A DNA stretch of 64,000 nt from Flavobacterium sp. SUN052 (GCF_028867935.1 NZ_JAPQNS010000003.1:1-64000), one strand, 5' to 3'; shown: positions 25,464-35,391, counted from the first letter of the stretch. The notes: generated from the letters alone by a model not told the origin. Numbers and translations are program-made.

Positions 25464-26705
25464 TCACCTCAACTCAGCTGAGCTGTGCATCAAAGGCGTT
25501 TTAGTTGCCGATAACCGCCACAGCCAACCCAGCGACAATACCGTTACTGCTCCAATTGATCCGGCCAGCCAAGCGCCCCCGGTGATCGGGAGCAAAAGCC
25601 AAATGCCAACCCCTGCGCAGATAATCAACCGGATTGCTTCGAGCTTATAGGCCCAGGTGCGACCCTCGAACAACCAACCAAAGTTGACCACTGTTAAGCC
25701 GATGAGCAAGGCAATGAGACCTTTTTCACCCCAGCTTAGCTGCGCCTGAAATTGCAGGAAAGGGAAGGTAGCCAGCGTTAACAGAATGTATTGAACCAGA
25801 ACGTAGTAATTTACTCCCTGCACCGCCGACGTATCGAACTTCTGGTAGCTATCACGATTCACATCCGGTATGGGGTGAAAAACAGCCATTTTGGCATCCC
25901 AGCCGGGTTTGTAAAAAAGCACTTTCAATTTATCGGTCAATGAAGGCGCGTTGCGCAGCTGGTGTCCGATATGCTCGTAATGCGAAAAGTTAGCCCATAC
26001 CGGATTCCAGCTATTAATGGGTGTTGTGATGCCATAAACAGGGCGTTCCTCCTCGACCTGAAACGTACCGAACATACGATCCCAAATAATGAACACACCC
26101 GCGTGGTTCTTGTCGATGTACTTTGGATTGCGGCCATGATGCACCCGGTGATGGGAGGGCGTATTCATAAACGACTCAAGGAAGCCCATCCGGTCGATCA
26201 TTTCGGTATGAATCCAGAACTGATAAATCAGATTGATACCACCCACTATGAGTAACTGTGTGGTGTCGAAACCAAGCAGAGCCATCGGCAAGTAAGCGGG
26301 GGCCGTCCAGACGCCCTGAAACCAGCTTTGGCGCAAAGCCACCGACAGATTGTATTCTTCACTTTGGTGGTGCACCACATGGCCGCTCCAGAACAGGTTT
26401 ACCTCGTGGCTCATGCGGTGCGCCCAATAGTAGCAGAGATCATACAACACAAAGGCAAGTATCCAACTCCACCAAACGTGGGGGACTTTAAATAAAGCAA
26501 AGTTTGCATAAACGACCTCGTACAAGCCCAGTGTAAGAACCTTCAGAAAAATGCCAACTACCTGTTGCGATGTACCCGCACTCAGGTTGGTAATGCTATC
26601 GTTGAGCCGGTAGAGCTTCGTATCTCGGTAACGGTCGAGCCATATTTCGATTCCCATCGCCAGAAAGAAGAATGGGATCGCCAGCATAATTGGGTTAAAA
26701 TCCAT
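25464..26705 (-). CDS. fatty acid hydroxylase / sterol desaturase family membrane protein
   Basis: The 413-aa protein has about eight membrane segments. The di-iron histidine motifs are visible: HRMSH near residue 95, HVVHH shortly after, and HHRVHH near 180, followed by NPKYIDKNHAGVFIIWDRMFGTF. The C-terminal third adds about four more membrane spans, an extension shared with some alkylglycerol-monooxygenase-like members. Substrate cannot be told from sequence. It stands alone with its own promoter. Confidence 0.88.
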   Translation of the reverse strand: MDFNPIMLAIPFFFLAMGIEIWLDRYRDTKLYRLNDSITNLSAGTSQQVVGIFLKVLTLGLYEVVYANFALFKVPHVWWSWILAFVLYDLCYYWAHRMSHEVNLFWSGHVVHHQSEEYNLSVALRQSWFQGVWTAPAYLPMALLGFDTTQLLIVGGINLIYQFWIHTEMIDRMGFLESFMNTPSHHRVHHGRNPKYIDKNHAGVFIIWDRMFGTFQVEEERPVYGITTPINSWNPVWANFSHYEHIGHQLRNAPSLTDKLKVLFYKPGWDAKMAVFHPIPDVNRDSYQKFDTSAVQGVNYYVLVQYILLTLATFPFLQFQAQLSWGEKGLIALLIGLTVVNFGWLFEGRTWAYKLEAIRLIICAGVGIWLLLPITGGAWLAGSIGAVTVLSLGWLWRLSATKTPLMHSSAELR

Positions 26706-26773
26706 CTTTTGAAGGAGCTCCTATGCCTATGAAGAGCATAGTCGCCTAACTATTTTGTTGATTGAAATAGTCT

Positions 26774-26781
26774 CAAATTTA
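26774..26781 (-). promoter_or_regulatory. Bacteroidota -7 element for the hydroxylase gene
   Basis: On the minus strand TAAATTTG matches TAnnTTTG exactly, about 70 nt before the hydroxylase ATG and just past the stop of the upstream metalloprotease gene. The -33 partner is not clear. Confidence 0.45.
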
Positions 26782-26796
26782 GGAAATATTGCACAA

Positions 26797-29286
26797 TTAA
26801 CGATTGTCCCACTCGCAACCATCCAGCCATTCCTGGCCCGGATCAATTGGCGCGCCATCGGGAGCAGCGAGAGGACTAGTGAGCATGGGTGCTTGCGGGT
26901 TTGTTTCGTATTGCTGAATCATCCAGTGTAGGTAACCGGGGTATTGGGCTTCACTCTGGAGGTATTTTTTCTTGATAGACATCAGGCCATTATGAGCCAC
27001 CTCGCGCACCCGGCCGTCGGCATCTTTGTTTGCGGCAAGCCCAATTAGTCCTTCCACCGTTTTTTGCATCAGCATCTGCCGAATCTGACTAGTATAGGTT
27101 TGCCCTTGAGCAGTAGTGGCTGATTTACTAACCTGAAAGTTTTGGTCGATTAGCGTCGACACAACCTCATTCATACCCGGTAAACCAGGGTCCATTGCTT
27201 GCTGGTTGATAAGTCGGGCACAACGTTCGGGGTTAAGCATAAGCCGCATGGTTAGGTTAGCGGCTGCTTCGGGTGGGCCTAGGGGGTCAAAAACAAGGCC
27301 TGTGTGGCGCTTGAAAACCTCACGCGGATTCGCATCTACCGCAAAAGAACGTGGCGGAATCAGTTTTAGTATATTTTGAGGAACAGCCAAAACGGCTGGC
27401 GACAATGTACTGGCCAACACAGATAATGCTTTACGTTGCACCGGTCCTGAGACGGTTTGGGTCACCACCTGTCCATCACCCCGTAGCGCGTAACTATAAT
27501 CTACTCCACCCAGCACCTTCACCGCAGCCTCGGTCTGGTAACGGTGGAACATGTAGAGTGGCACTAAAACCTCTTCCAGATTTGCCATTGGGGTTCCGAC
27601 CGGAATTTTTTTCTCACTAAACTGATCGAGCGCTATTTTCCGAATCGCTAACACCCGCGAAAGCTCGGTTACGGCGTCGTTGCCGCTATCCCAGAGGTGC
27701 GTTTGTGGATGGGCACTGCCTTCGGGTCGGGCATCCTGATCGCTCAGGAATTTCAGACCCCGCGCCAGGTAGCCTGTAATAATCTTATCCAGTTCAGCTT
27801 TCTCGTTGGCTCCTTTTGGGAAATCGGCATAACCGTAAGTGATAGCCACTTTGTCCCAATCGCCAATACCAACGGCATATGCGTTGGCTAACGACAGTTT
27901 TTTGCCCGATGCACCAGGGTTTTCCACAATATCCACTTGAGGATGTGGATAATCCATCACCGAAGCGCGGTTGTTAACACTCGCTGCATAGTTGTGCGGA
28001 AGTCCCAGGGTATGGCCAATTTCGTGAGCTGCTAATTGCCGGAGCCGCGATAAAGCCATTTTTACAGCCTCTGTTGTGTCAGCAGTGTTACCATCAAAAC
28101 TGCCCACCAAACCCTGAGCAATCAAATAATCCTGTCGCACCCGGAGTGAACCCAGCGTAACTTTTCCTTTCAGAATTTGCCCTGTGCGCGGGTCCGTTAT
28201 GCTCGCTCCATACGACCATCCCCGCGTGCTGCGGTGTACCCACTGCACCAGATTATACCGAATGTCCATTGGGTCGGCATCGGCTGGAAGTAGCTTTACC
28301 TGGAACGCATCGCGGTAACCGGCGGCCTCAAACGCCTGATTCCACCATTTGGCCCCATCCATCAGTGCCGACCGGATTGGTTCGGGGGCGCCGGGGTCCA
28401 TGTAATAAACAATGGGTTCAACGGCCTCGCTGATAGCCGCCGACGGGTCTTTTTTTCGGAGCTTGTGCCGGGCAATATACCGTTTGGTAATAGGCTGGCT
28501 GAAGGGCGACGCATAATCGAAAAAGTCGATCCCGAAAAAACCCGAACGAGGGTCCAGCAATCGAGGTTGGTATGCATCAGGAGCCGTCAGATCAGGCAAT
28601 TGCACAAATGAATGGTGCTGGCGCATGGTCACAATCGTGGGCGTTGGCACCACCTGCCGCAGATAAGGTCCTGGTTGGTCGCCAGTAAGCGTTATCGTCG
28701 TTTCAAACTCGGTATTTTGCGGAAAACCTTTCGTATGAGGCATATACAAAGCACAGCGGGCGGGATCGATTCGGAATGTTCCCTGCCGGGTTTGAGTAAT
28801 GGCCTGAATAGCGCCGACAGCGTCCTGAAGCAGGAACGCTGTAATGTCCACTAATACTGCCCCGTTTTCTTCGGCGACAATCTCGAAGCCACCGTGAACC
28901 GACTGAGCAAAAGACTCGGCCACTGCCCGTCGTTCGAGCGAGTCACGGCTGATGGCTCGGTAGCCATAATTGCTTTCGATCAGCAACACCTTGTTACCGC
29001 TCCGCTGAAACTGCACTACGTGTTCTTGCCCTAACCGACCCCGGTCAAGACCAATGTCGTTGGAGCCAACACCTTGTGCCAGCGTTGGGTAGTATAAAAA
29101 CTCGATATTGAACCGGCTCACTTCGAGCCAGATTTTACCCTTTTTGGCGTCCCAGTAAAACGGCATAAAGCCAGCTCTTTTTTCCATGCCGTTGGTAAAG
29201 GTGGCAATGGTCTGAGCAAAAAGGGCAGGGGCAAAGCCCATACAGAGAAGAAGCAGAAATAGTAGGCGGGTAAATGAACGATGCAT
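26797..29286 (-). CDS. large secreted zinc metalloprotease (metzincin, DUF5117/DUF4953-like)
   Basis: From ATG 29286 the protein is 830 aa with a signal peptide ending FAPALFAQ. The zinc site HEIGHTLGLPHN (HExxHxxGxxH, about residues 418-429) and the following SVMDYPHP Met-turn identify a metzincin. The N-terminal domain (KRAGFMPFYWDAKKGKIWLE) and the long C-terminal helical region are typical of a Bacteroidota family of about 800-aa zinc-dependent metalloproteases. The frame is open for 55 further codons upstream, but only ATG 29286 gives a signal peptide. Two small hairpins lie in the leader (29360-29376 and 29388-29410). A decayed copy of its 5' end lies at 30821-31003. Confidence 0.9.
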   Translation of the reverse strand: MHRSFTRLLFLLLLCMGFAPALFAQTIATFTNGMEKRAGFMPFYWDAKKGKIWLEVSRFNIEFLYYPTLAQGVGSNDIGLDRGRLGQEHVVQFQRSGNKVLLIESNYGYRAISRDSLERRAVAESFAQSVHGGFEIVAEENGAVLVDITAFLLQDAVGAIQAITQTRQGTFRIDPARCALYMPHTKGFPQNTEFETTITLTGDQPGPYLRQVVPTPTIVTMRQHHSFVQLPDLTAPDAYQPRLLDPRSGFFGIDFFDYASPFSQPITKRYIARHKLRKKDPSAAISEAVEPIVYYMDPGAPEPIRSALMDGAKWWNQAFEAAGYRDAFQVKLLPADADPMDIRYNLVQWVHRSTRGWSYGASITDPRTGQILKGKVTLGSLRVRQDYLIAQGLVGSFDGNTADTTEAVKMALSRLRQLAAHEIGHTLGLPHNYAASVNNRASVMDYPHPQVDIVENPGASGKKLSLANAYAVGIGDWDKVAITYGYADFPKGANEKAELDKIITGYLARGLKFLSDQDARPEGSAHPQTHLWDSGNDAVTELSRVLAIRKIALDQFSEKKIPVGTPMANLEEVLVPLYMFHRYQTEAAVKVLGGVDYSYALRGDGQVVTQTVSGPVQRKALSVLASTLSPAVLAVPQNILKLIPPRSFAVDANPREVFKRHTGLVFDPLGPPEAAANLTMRLMLNPERCARLINQQAMDPGLPGMNEVVSTLIDQNFQVSKSATTAQGQTYTSQIRQMLMQKTVEGLIGLAANKDADGRVREVAHNGLMSIKKKYLQSEAQYPGYLHWMIQQYETNPQAPMLTSPLAAPDGAPIDPGQEWLDGCEWDNR

Positions 29287-29422
29287 AGAGACCAGTTTTT
29301 GAAGTAAGTTGCGCAAGGAGCGCCAGAAGTGCAAACTAAACTCTATGATATTGACCATAAACGCTCGTAAAAGCGTTCGCCAAAATGGCTGAATAGAAAA
29401 CCTATTCAGCTGCTTTAAAAAC

Positions 29423-29477
29423 AAAAAGGTAGGGTTTATCGGGAACAGCATTGGCTCCCGATAAACCCTACCTTTTT
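29423..29477 (-). terminator. terminator of the lipase-like gene
   Basis: A perfect 22-bp stem (29423-29444 with 29456-29477) closes an 11-nt loop; its arms begin AAAAAGG and end CCTTTTT. It lies 13 bp after the lipase-like stop on the minus strand. Confidence 0.88.
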
Positions 29478-29489
29478 GAAATACAGAAC

Positions 29490-30692
29490 TTACTGGACCG
29501 TTGTAAATAGAGTGTAGGTATACGTCAACCAGTCAGGAATTGTCTCGACGTGTGTTTTCCCTGGCACTGGAACCAAAGTCACGGCGGTTGAACCACGCGC
29601 GAGCATGGCGTTGTAAGCGGTTAATGAATTCAGAAAAAACACCTGCGGATCGGCCGTTCCATGAACAAGTAATAATGGCGCGAGTGGCTTCCAGTCGTAA
29701 ACATTATTATCGGCTACGGCTGAGAGAAAAGCCGTATCGGTCCCATTCAGAATACCTGCTTTGAACGTATCTGTCAGCACTTGGTCAAAGCTGACATTCA
29801 ACGTAGCCAACTGTTTATTGGCTTTGATATCCGTAAGATAAGGCTCCTTGAAATAATAGTCTAAAGGCCGATTCAGTGTAGGATAAATCTGGTTGTACGT
29901 AAGCAATACCCACAAAAAGGCCCTGTTCCATAACGGGTTTCCGGCCGATGGCTGGCTAATGAGGGCTGCCGTAAAGGCCGTTTTGTTATAAGCACCCGCT
30001 CCGGCCGATACCGCTTTGAGGTTAAATTCGGTGGGTACTTCGTCCTGAATTTTCTTATACAACGACATGGTTGCATAGCCCCCTTCGGAATATCCCGCCA
30101 GGTACAACCGGGAATCCCATTTTATGGCGGCATTGGCTTTAATATACTCGCGGGCTGCACGAAGCATGTCGAGGCTTGTTTGAGCCAGACTAGCCCGATG
30201 CTCGTAGGTGTGAATTAGAGTTTTGGATTCTCCAAAGCCAATGTAATCTGGACAGGCGATGATGAAGCCATTGGATGAAAAAACAGTAGCGTATTGGTAA
30301 GCCTCGCTGGTTGGTCCAAAATTAGAAGGCGCGTCGGCATCGTTGAAGATAGTTCCATGTTGCTGACTGATCATGGGTACTGCATTAGTCGTCGCCGGAA
30401 TCAGCAGCAGACCCGACGCGTTTACTGTCGATCCATCCCAGTTCCTGGTTTTGTACACTAATCGGTAAACCGATATACCATATTTCAATAAAGGAACAGA
30501 ACCAGGATTAACCTGAGTGACAACAGCCGTAAGTTGTTGAATTGGAATATCAACAACCTTGTCTGCTCTGACCAGGACCGTGTTTTGCGGGTTGGTGACC
30601 GGGTGATCTACGCAACTAACCAACAGTAGGGCGGTAAGAAACATCATAAACGCCTGATGTCCCAAACGAAATCGTTTCAGTAGTGCCATCAT
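29490..30692 (-). CDS. alpha/beta-hydrolase lipoprotein (secretory lipase-like)
   Basis: The 400-aa protein begins with a lipobox signal (FLTALLLVSC), so it is probably anchored in an outer envelope membrane. The alpha/beta-hydrolase triad is visible: Ser in GYSEGG, Asp in HGTADPQVF and His in GKTHVE near the C terminus, with the oxyanion segment SQQHGT. It resembles esterases or lipases related to the secretory lipase group. It is followed by a strong terminator and the metalloprotease gene on the same strand. Substrate unknown. Confidence 0.87.
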   Translation of the reverse strand: MMALLKRFRLGHQAFMMFLTALLLVSCVDHPVTNPQNTVLVRADKVVDIPIQQLTAVVTQVNPGSVPLLKYGISVYRLVYKTRNWDGSTVNASGLLLIPATTNAVPMISQQHGTIFNDADAPSNFGPTSEAYQYATVFSSNGFIIACPDYIGFGESKTLIHTYEHRASLAQTSLDMLRAAREYIKANAAIKWDSRLYLAGYSEGGYATMSLYKKIQDEVPTEFNLKAVSAGAGAYNKTAFTAALISQPSAGNPLWNRAFLWVLLTYNQIYPTLNRPLDYYFKEPYLTDIKANKQLATLNVSFDQVLTDTFKAGILNGTDTAFLSAVADNNVYDWKPLAPLLLVHGTADPQVFFLNSLTAYNAMLARGSTAVTLVPVPGKTHVETIPDWLTYTYTLFTTVQ

Positions 30693-30820
30693 AAAGTAAG
30701 GCTTTTTAAGTAGGAAAGAGGTTGAAAAAGGAAGACGAGAATGAGTGGCAAAACAAGCAATTAATCAATTGACGCAAGAATCAATCAATTAAACGGTAGC
30801 AAAATGTTGCACTATGAAAT

Positions 30821-31003
30821 TTAGGACCTATACCAGACCGTAAATCGGATAAAACCTGATTGGAGACAATGCGCTAACGGCATGAACCCGGTTCGTTTTT
30901 CGGTGCTGTCGGTAAAGGTGGCAATGGTCTGAGCAAAAGGGTAAAGCCCGTACAGAACAATAGGATTATAGGTATCGGCGCGATGATACGTACCGGGGAG
31001 CAA
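30821..31003 (-). pseudogene. decayed copy of the metalloprotease 5' end
   Basis: The minus-strand translation contains FAQTIATFTDSTEKRTGFMP, closely matching FAQTIATFTNGMEKRAGFMP at the signal-peptide junction of the protease encoded at 26797-29286. At the DNA level a block of 28 bases around 30910-30938 is identical to the functional gene, and homology extends upstream into the signal peptide with a deletion. No catalytic part follows. This is the residue of a duplicated protease gene. Confidence 0.75.
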
Positions 31004-31209
31004 TGCTTCTTACCTCACCTGGTGATGGGATAGGTGTTGCTATTAACCGGCAGCAAACGCACGCGCTAAACACGGGTGGGCATTTCGCCACTGAATACGA
31101 ATGGCTATTCCACCCACGCTGGGGCATCGACGTGCGGTTGCGCGTGGCTAGCCTAAAGTACGCAGGCATCAGTTCGATGCTTGGGGGAGGTATCAGCCAC
31201 CGTTTCTGA
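31003..31209 (+). pseudogene. C-terminal fragment of an outer-membrane beta-barrel protein
   Basis: The frame reads as amphipathic strands (HFATEYEWLFHPRWGIDVRL, then LKYAGISSML) and ends in GGGISHRF, the aromatic-ended last strand of an outer-membrane protein. Nothing upstream supplies a signal peptide or the rest of a barrel. It is probably the remaining 3' end of a gene lost in the same rearrangement that left the protease fragment beside it; a short genuine gene cannot be excluded. Confidence 0.5.
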
Positions 31210-31250
31210 ATGGTGTGTATTTCTGATAACCAGCGTATAGGTACTCACAC

Positions 31251-32126
31251 TTACCGTTGCGTATAATCCGACAGGGGCATTCCGTCGCCCTCATCCTGAA
31301 CGGCATCCAGAATGGCCTCCACTTCTTTGACACGGTCGGTATCGCCTTTTTTCTCAAACGCCAGCATCAGGTTGCGAAGCGACCGACGGATAATATCGAT
31401 GTTAGAACAGGGCTGGTAAAAAATATCGTTCTGCTTCAGGTTCAACTGCCCGATGTAATGGTCAATGTCATTTTTGGAGAAAACCAGCCCCCGCGTAAAC
31501 ACATTGATGTAAAACTGAACACCGTTGGGCTGCTTATACGTCAACACAAACAGGTTGGGCAGGTTAACGCCGTAAATCGGCATCCCGATTTTACGGGCAA
31601 TCAGCATATAAATCACGCACAGCGAAATAGGGTTGCCCCGACGCGATTCCAATACCTGATTAAGCATCGAATTGGCTGGCGAGTGGAAATGCTTGGAATT
31701 AGGGGCAAAACCGAGTGTGTTGAAAAAGGCGTTGTTCAGAGCTTTCACCTGATCAACGGGGTGCATGTCGGCTCCTACATCAAGCCATACCTTGTAATAG
31801 AGCTGCTCTAAATCTTCCCGGAGTTTTTCAAGCGAGAGGTCGGGATATTGGTACGTAGCAATAATCCACAGCCCTTCGAGCAAATCCATGCCGCCCCCAT
31901 TTTTCCAGTTACGAATCCGTTCCAGCACCGATTGGTACTGTAGGTCGTGGATAAGTTCTTCAATTCTTTTTTGCAGGTCCGGGCTGAAGCTGCCTTCCCA
32001 TTCTGTTTCCAGAAATGGAATTAGTTGACCGCCCATCTGTCGGATTCTTTCTTCTACATGGTCGACCACTTCGCGGTCTTCATCGTCTAAAAGGGATATA
32101 AGTGCTTTGATCTCGCTGTCGTTCAT
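31251..32126 (-). CDS. SirB1/transglutaminase-like family protein
   Basis: The 291-aa cytoplasmic protein starts with a helical HEAT-like stretch (KALISLLDDEDREVVDHVEERI) and continues with the transglutaminase-like core-2 region: NAFFNTLGFAPN, SMLNQVLESRRGNPISLCVIYMLIARKIGMPIYGVNLPNLFVL, containing the Cys of the family (SLCVIY) and the G-N-P-I-S-L motif typical of SirB1. Function of the family is not established. It stands alone between remnant DNA and the galE operon. Confidence 0.85.
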   Translation of the reverse strand: MNDSEIKALISLLDDEDREVVDHVEERIRQMGGQLIPFLETEWEGSFSPDLQKRIEELIHDLQYQSVLERIRNWKNGGGMDLLEGLWIIATYQYPDLSLEKLREDLEQLYYKVWLDVGADMHPVDQVKALNNAFFNTLGFAPNSKHFHSPANSMLNQVLESRRGNPISLCVIYMLIARKIGMPIYGVNLPNLFVLTYKQPNGVQFYINVFTRGLVFSKNDIDHYIGQLNLKQNDIFYQPCSNIDIIRRSLRNLMLAFEKKGDTDRVKEVEAILDAVQDEGDGMPLSDYTQR

Positions 32127-32250
32127 ATACGTTAGTTGTCATAAAGGTATTATCTACTGACAGTCAATACAAAGCCGATCGCATGGGCGCCCCCGATCTC
32201 TGTAATGAGCCCTAAGATAAATACTGCTTTCAGAAAGAAACTGAATTTTA

Positions 32251-32258
32251 TAGTTTTG
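32251..32258 (+). promoter_or_regulatory. Bacteroidota -7 element for the galE operon
   Basis: TAGTTTTG matches TAnnTTTG exactly, 67 nt before the galE start codon. The same octamer followed by TCC occurs upstream of the M16 peptidase gene. Confidence 0.5.
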
Positions 32259-32325
32259 TCCGATTTTTGGGTCGCTCCTGATGCTGCTACTCTAAATTAC
32301 TAACAAAATTTTACAAAAAAACGAT

Positions 32326-33357
32326 TTGACTTCCTCTAACAATACGAGCTCGAAAATAGTGGTTACTGGCGGGGCGGGATTCATCGGCTCACACACAGCA
32401 GTTTCACTGGTCGCTGCCGGTTTCGAACCAATTATCGTTGATAATTTCTCGAATTCCGAACATAAAATACTCGACGGACTTGAACAAATTTTGGGTCGGC
32501 GGTTAACCAGCTACGAAGCCGACTGCAACGATGCTCTTGCTATGGAGCAAATCTTCGCTGCTGAACAGCCAGCCGGAATCATCCATTTCGCAGCCTCCAA
32601 AGCGGTGGGCGAATCGGTTGCCAAGCCACTGCTCTACTATCGCAACAACCTCAATTCGTTGATGGTGTTGTTGGAGTTGATGCCTCAATACAACATTCGG
32701 AGTTTGGTGTTCTCATCGTCATGTACGGTGTACGGGCAACCTGAGCATCTACCCGTTACCGAAGCAACCCCCCGACTTCCGGCTTCGTCGCCTTACGGAA
32801 ATACCAAGGCGATGGGTGAGGATATTATCCGCGATTGCGTAACCGCCGAAATGCCTATCAAAGCTATTTCGCTTCGCTATTTCAACCCAATTGGTGCTCA
32901 TCCGTCAGCACTTATTGGCGAATTACCGCGGGGTGTTCCGGCTAACCTCGTGCCGTATCTGTTGCAGGTAGCCGCTGGTAAACGGGCAAGCCTAACCATT
33001 CACGGCAACGATTACAATACCCCCGACGGGACAGCCATCCGTGATTATATTCACGTAATGGATTTGGCTGAGGCTCACGTTAGTGCGTTGCAACTGCTGG
33101 GGCGTAAAAACGTCGATTCCTTCTACGACATATTTAACATTGGAACCGGAACGGGCGCATCTGTTCTGGAACTTATCAATACCTTTGAACAAGTTACGGG
33201 CATTAACCTGCCCTATACGCTTGGTCCACGCCGTCCGGGTGACATCGAGCAGATTTATGCCGACGTGACCAAAGCAACGGAGGGGCTTAACTGGAAAACA
33301 CAACGCTCACTGGCCGATGCACTAGAGGATGCATGGCGGTGGCAGCAGACACTATGA
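32326..33357 (+). CDS. galE: UDP-glucose 4-epimerase (GalE-type, TTG start)
   Basis: Extended short-chain dehydrogenase that interconverts UDP-glucose and UDP-galactose. The 343-aa protein has the NAD motif VTGGAGFIGSHTA, Ser/Tyr/Lys catalytic elements in FSSSCTVYG and YGNTKAMGE, FNPIGAHPSALIGE and RDYIHVMDLAEAH. No ATG lies between the in-frame stop at 32293 and the NAD motif, so TTG 32326 is the natural start. It overlaps rfbB by 4 nt. It lacks RfbC and RfbD neighbours in the window. Confidence 0.93.
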   Translation: MTSSNNTSSKIVVTGGAGFIGSHTAVSLVAAGFEPIIVDNFSNSEHKILDGLEQILGRRLTSYEADCNDALAMEQIFAAEQPAGIIHFAASKAVGESVAKPLLYYRNNLNSLMVLLELMPQYNIRSLVFSSSCTVYGQPEHLPVTEATPRLPASSPYGNTKAMGEDIIRDCVTAEMPIKAISLRYFNPIGAHPSALIGELPRGVPANLVPYLLQVAAGKRASLTIHGNDYNTPDGTAIRDYIHVMDLAEAHVSALQLLGRKNVDSFYDIFNIGTGTGASVLELINTFEQVTGINLPYTLGPRRPGDIEQIYADVTKATEGLNWKTQRSLADALEDAWRWQQTL

Positions 33358-34418
33358 AAACAATAGTAATTACCGGCGGAGCCGGGTTTATTGGCTCCCA
33401 CGTTGTTCGGCTCTTCGTAACGAAGTACCCCGAGTACCGTATCATTAACCTCGATAAGCTGACTTACGCAGGTAATCTGGCGAACCTCAAAGACATTGAA
33501 GACGCACCGAATTACACTTTTGTAAAAGGCGATATTACGGATGCATCGTTTCTGGAAGGTATGTTTGCCGAGATTCAACCCGATGGTGTCATTCACCTCG
33601 CGGCCGAATCGCACGTCGATCGATCTATTACAGATCCGATGTCGTTCGTGATGACCAACGTGGTTGGCACAGTAAACTTGCTCAATGCCGCCAAGAATCA
33701 TTGGAAAGAGGGGGAAGGTGGCTTCGAGGGCAAGCGGTTTTATCACGTCTCCACCGACGAGGTGTACGGTTCGCTGCACAACCCCGAAGATTTCTTTCTG
33801 GAAACAACAGCCTACGACCCACAATCACCCTATTCGGCTTCAAAAGCCGCGTCGGATCACTTTGTTCGGGCCTATGGTAATACCTACAAAATGCCGGTGG
33901 TGTTGAGCAACTGTTCAAACAACTATGGTCCCAATCACTTTCCCGAGAAACTGATTCCGCTGCTTATTCATAACATTAAGGTCAACAAGCCGCTGCCCGT
34001 ATATGGTAAAGGTGAAAATATCCGCGACTGGTTGTATGTAGTGGATCATGCGCGCGCGATCGACACCATTTTCCATAATGGCCAGCTTGGTGAAACCTAC
34101 AACATTGGTGGTTTTAATGAGTGGAAAAATATTGACCTTGTTCACCTTCTTTGCTCCATCATGGATCGTAAACTAGGTCGTGAAGAAGGTACATCAGCCA
34201 AACTCATTACGTACGTTACCGACCGGGCAGGGCACGATCTCCGCTACGCTATCGACGCAAGCAAGATCATGAACGAACTGGGCTGGCAGCCTTCTCTTCA
34301 GTTTGAAGAGGGACTCGAAAAAACGGTCGATTGGTTCCTGGCCAATCAGGAATGGCTCGATAACGTAACATCGGGTGCTTATCAGGGCTATTACGAAGGC
34401 ATGTACGCAAACAGATAA
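33354..34418 (+). CDS. rfbB: dTDP-glucose 4,6-dehydratase
   Basis: Second step of dTDP-rhamnose type sugar synthesis. The 354-aa protein has the NAD motif TGGAGFIGSHV, STDEVYGSLH, the catalytic YSASKAASDHFVRAY (Tyr-x3-Lys), NYGPNHFPEKLIPL and ENIRDWLYVVDHARAI. The start at ATG 33354 overlaps the galE stop (ATGA). An upstream in-frame ATG (33333) lies in galE and is rejected. Confidence 0.96.
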   Translation: MKTIVITGGAGFIGSHVVRLFVTKYPEYRIINLDKLTYAGNLANLKDIEDAPNYTFVKGDITDASFLEGMFAEIQPDGVIHLAAESHVDRSITDPMSFVMTNVVGTVNLLNAAKNHWKEGEGGFEGKRFYHVSTDEVYGSLHNPEDFFLETTAYDPQSPYSASKAASDHFVRAYGNTYKMPVVLSNCSNNYGPNHFPEKLIPLLIHNIKVNKPLPVYGKGENIRDWLYVVDHARAIDTIFHNGQLGETYNIGGFNEWKNIDLVHLLCSIMDRKLGREEGTSAKLITYVTDRAGHDLRYAIDASKIMNELGWQPSLQFEEGLEKTVDWFLANQEWLDNVTSGAYQGYYEGMYANR

Positions 34419-34524
34419 AGAGCGAAAGAGCGACGGTCCGACGTATCGGAGAGCGAAAGAGCGTGTTACAAAGTTTGATAGCTGTTCTTCCGCTCTTTTT
34501 CTCTTTCACTCTTTCACTCTTTAA
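34419..34524 (+). repeat. direct and inverted repeat between rfbB and rfbA
   Basis: AGAGCGAAAGAGCG occurs twice directly (34419-34432 and 34450-34463). The 3' part (34491-34524) is the pyrimidine-rich counterpart, with CTCTTT repeated and CTTTCACTC twice, which can pair with the first part. The unit fills the 112-bp spacer in the operon and may be an interspersed repeat or a weak processing or termination structure. Confidence 0.6.
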
Positions 34525-34530
34525 AACAAG

Positions 34531-35391
34531 ATGAAAGGAATAATTCTCGCTGGCGGCTCAGGTACCCGGCTCCACCCACTCACTCTGGCCGTTTCGAAGC
34601 AGTTAATGCCTGTATTCGACAAGCCAATGATTTACTACCCGCTGTCGATTCTGATGCTGGCGGGCATTCGTGAGATTTTAATTATCTCAACACCCCACGA
34701 CCTGCCTCACTTCGAGAAGCTGCTGGGCGACGGTTCGCGCATTGGGTGTGAATTCACCTATGCTGTACAGCCTAGCCCCGATGGCCTGGCTCAGGCGTTT
34801 ATAATTGGCGAAGAGTTCATTGGCCAGGATAAAGTGGCGCTTGTGTTGGGTGACAACATTTTCTACGGTTCAGGCTTGTCGAAGCTGTTGCAGGCAAATA
34901 ATGATCCCAACGGCGGGGTGGTTTATGCCTATCAGGTACATGACCCCGAACGGTATGGTGTGGTAGAGTTCGATGAGCAGTTTAATGTGCTGTCGATTGA
35001 AGAAAAACCAGATCAACCCAAGTCAAATTATGCGGTACCTGGTTTGTATTTCTACGACAATAGCGTGGTGGAGATTGCTAAAAACATTCCACCATCGCCC
35101 CGTGGCGAGCTCGAAATCACCGACGTAAACCGGGTTTATCTGGAACGTGGTCAGTTAAAAGTTGGTGTACTTGACCGGGGAACAGCCTGGCTCGACACCG
35201 GTACGTTTGCCTCGTTGATGCAGGCTGGGCAGTTCGTCCAGGTGATCGAAGAACGTCAGGGGCTCAAAATCGGGTGCATCGAAGAGATTGCTTATCGAAT
35301 GAAATTTATTGATAAAGACCAGCTTTGTGAGATCGCCAAGCCATTGGTGAAGAGCGGTTACGGGCAATATCTGCTGAACATTGTAAAGTAA
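34531..35391 (+). CDS. rfbA: glucose-1-phosphate thymidylyltransferase
   Basis: Makes dTDP-glucose from dTTP and glucose 1-phosphate. The 286-aa protein has the nucleotidyltransferase signature [60 protein letters not shown] and [10 protein letters not shown], all as in RmlA. It is followed by a terminator. galE-rfbB-rfbA together feed activated sugars into envelope polysaccharide, with the remaining rhamnose genes elsewhere. Confidence 0.96.
   Translation: MKGIILAGGSGTRLHPLTLAVSKQLMPVFDKPMIYYPLSILMLAGIREILIISTPHDLPHFEKLLGDGSRIGCEFTYAVQPSPDGLAQAFIIGEEFIGQDKVALVLGDNIFYGSGLSKLLQANNDPNGGVVYAYQVHDPERYGVVEFDEQFNVLSIEEKPDQPKSNYAVPGLYFYDNSVVEIAKNIPPSPRGELEITDVNRVYLERGQLKVGVLDRGTAWLDTGTFASLMQAGQFVQVIEERQGLKIGCIEEIAYRMKFIDKDQLCEIAKPLVKSGYGQYLLNIVK

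Noticed and set aside
29287..29451. A 55-codon upstream extension of the metalloprotease frame.
   Set aside because: No signal peptide would result and the segment has no similarity to the family; it also includes the hairpin-rich leader.
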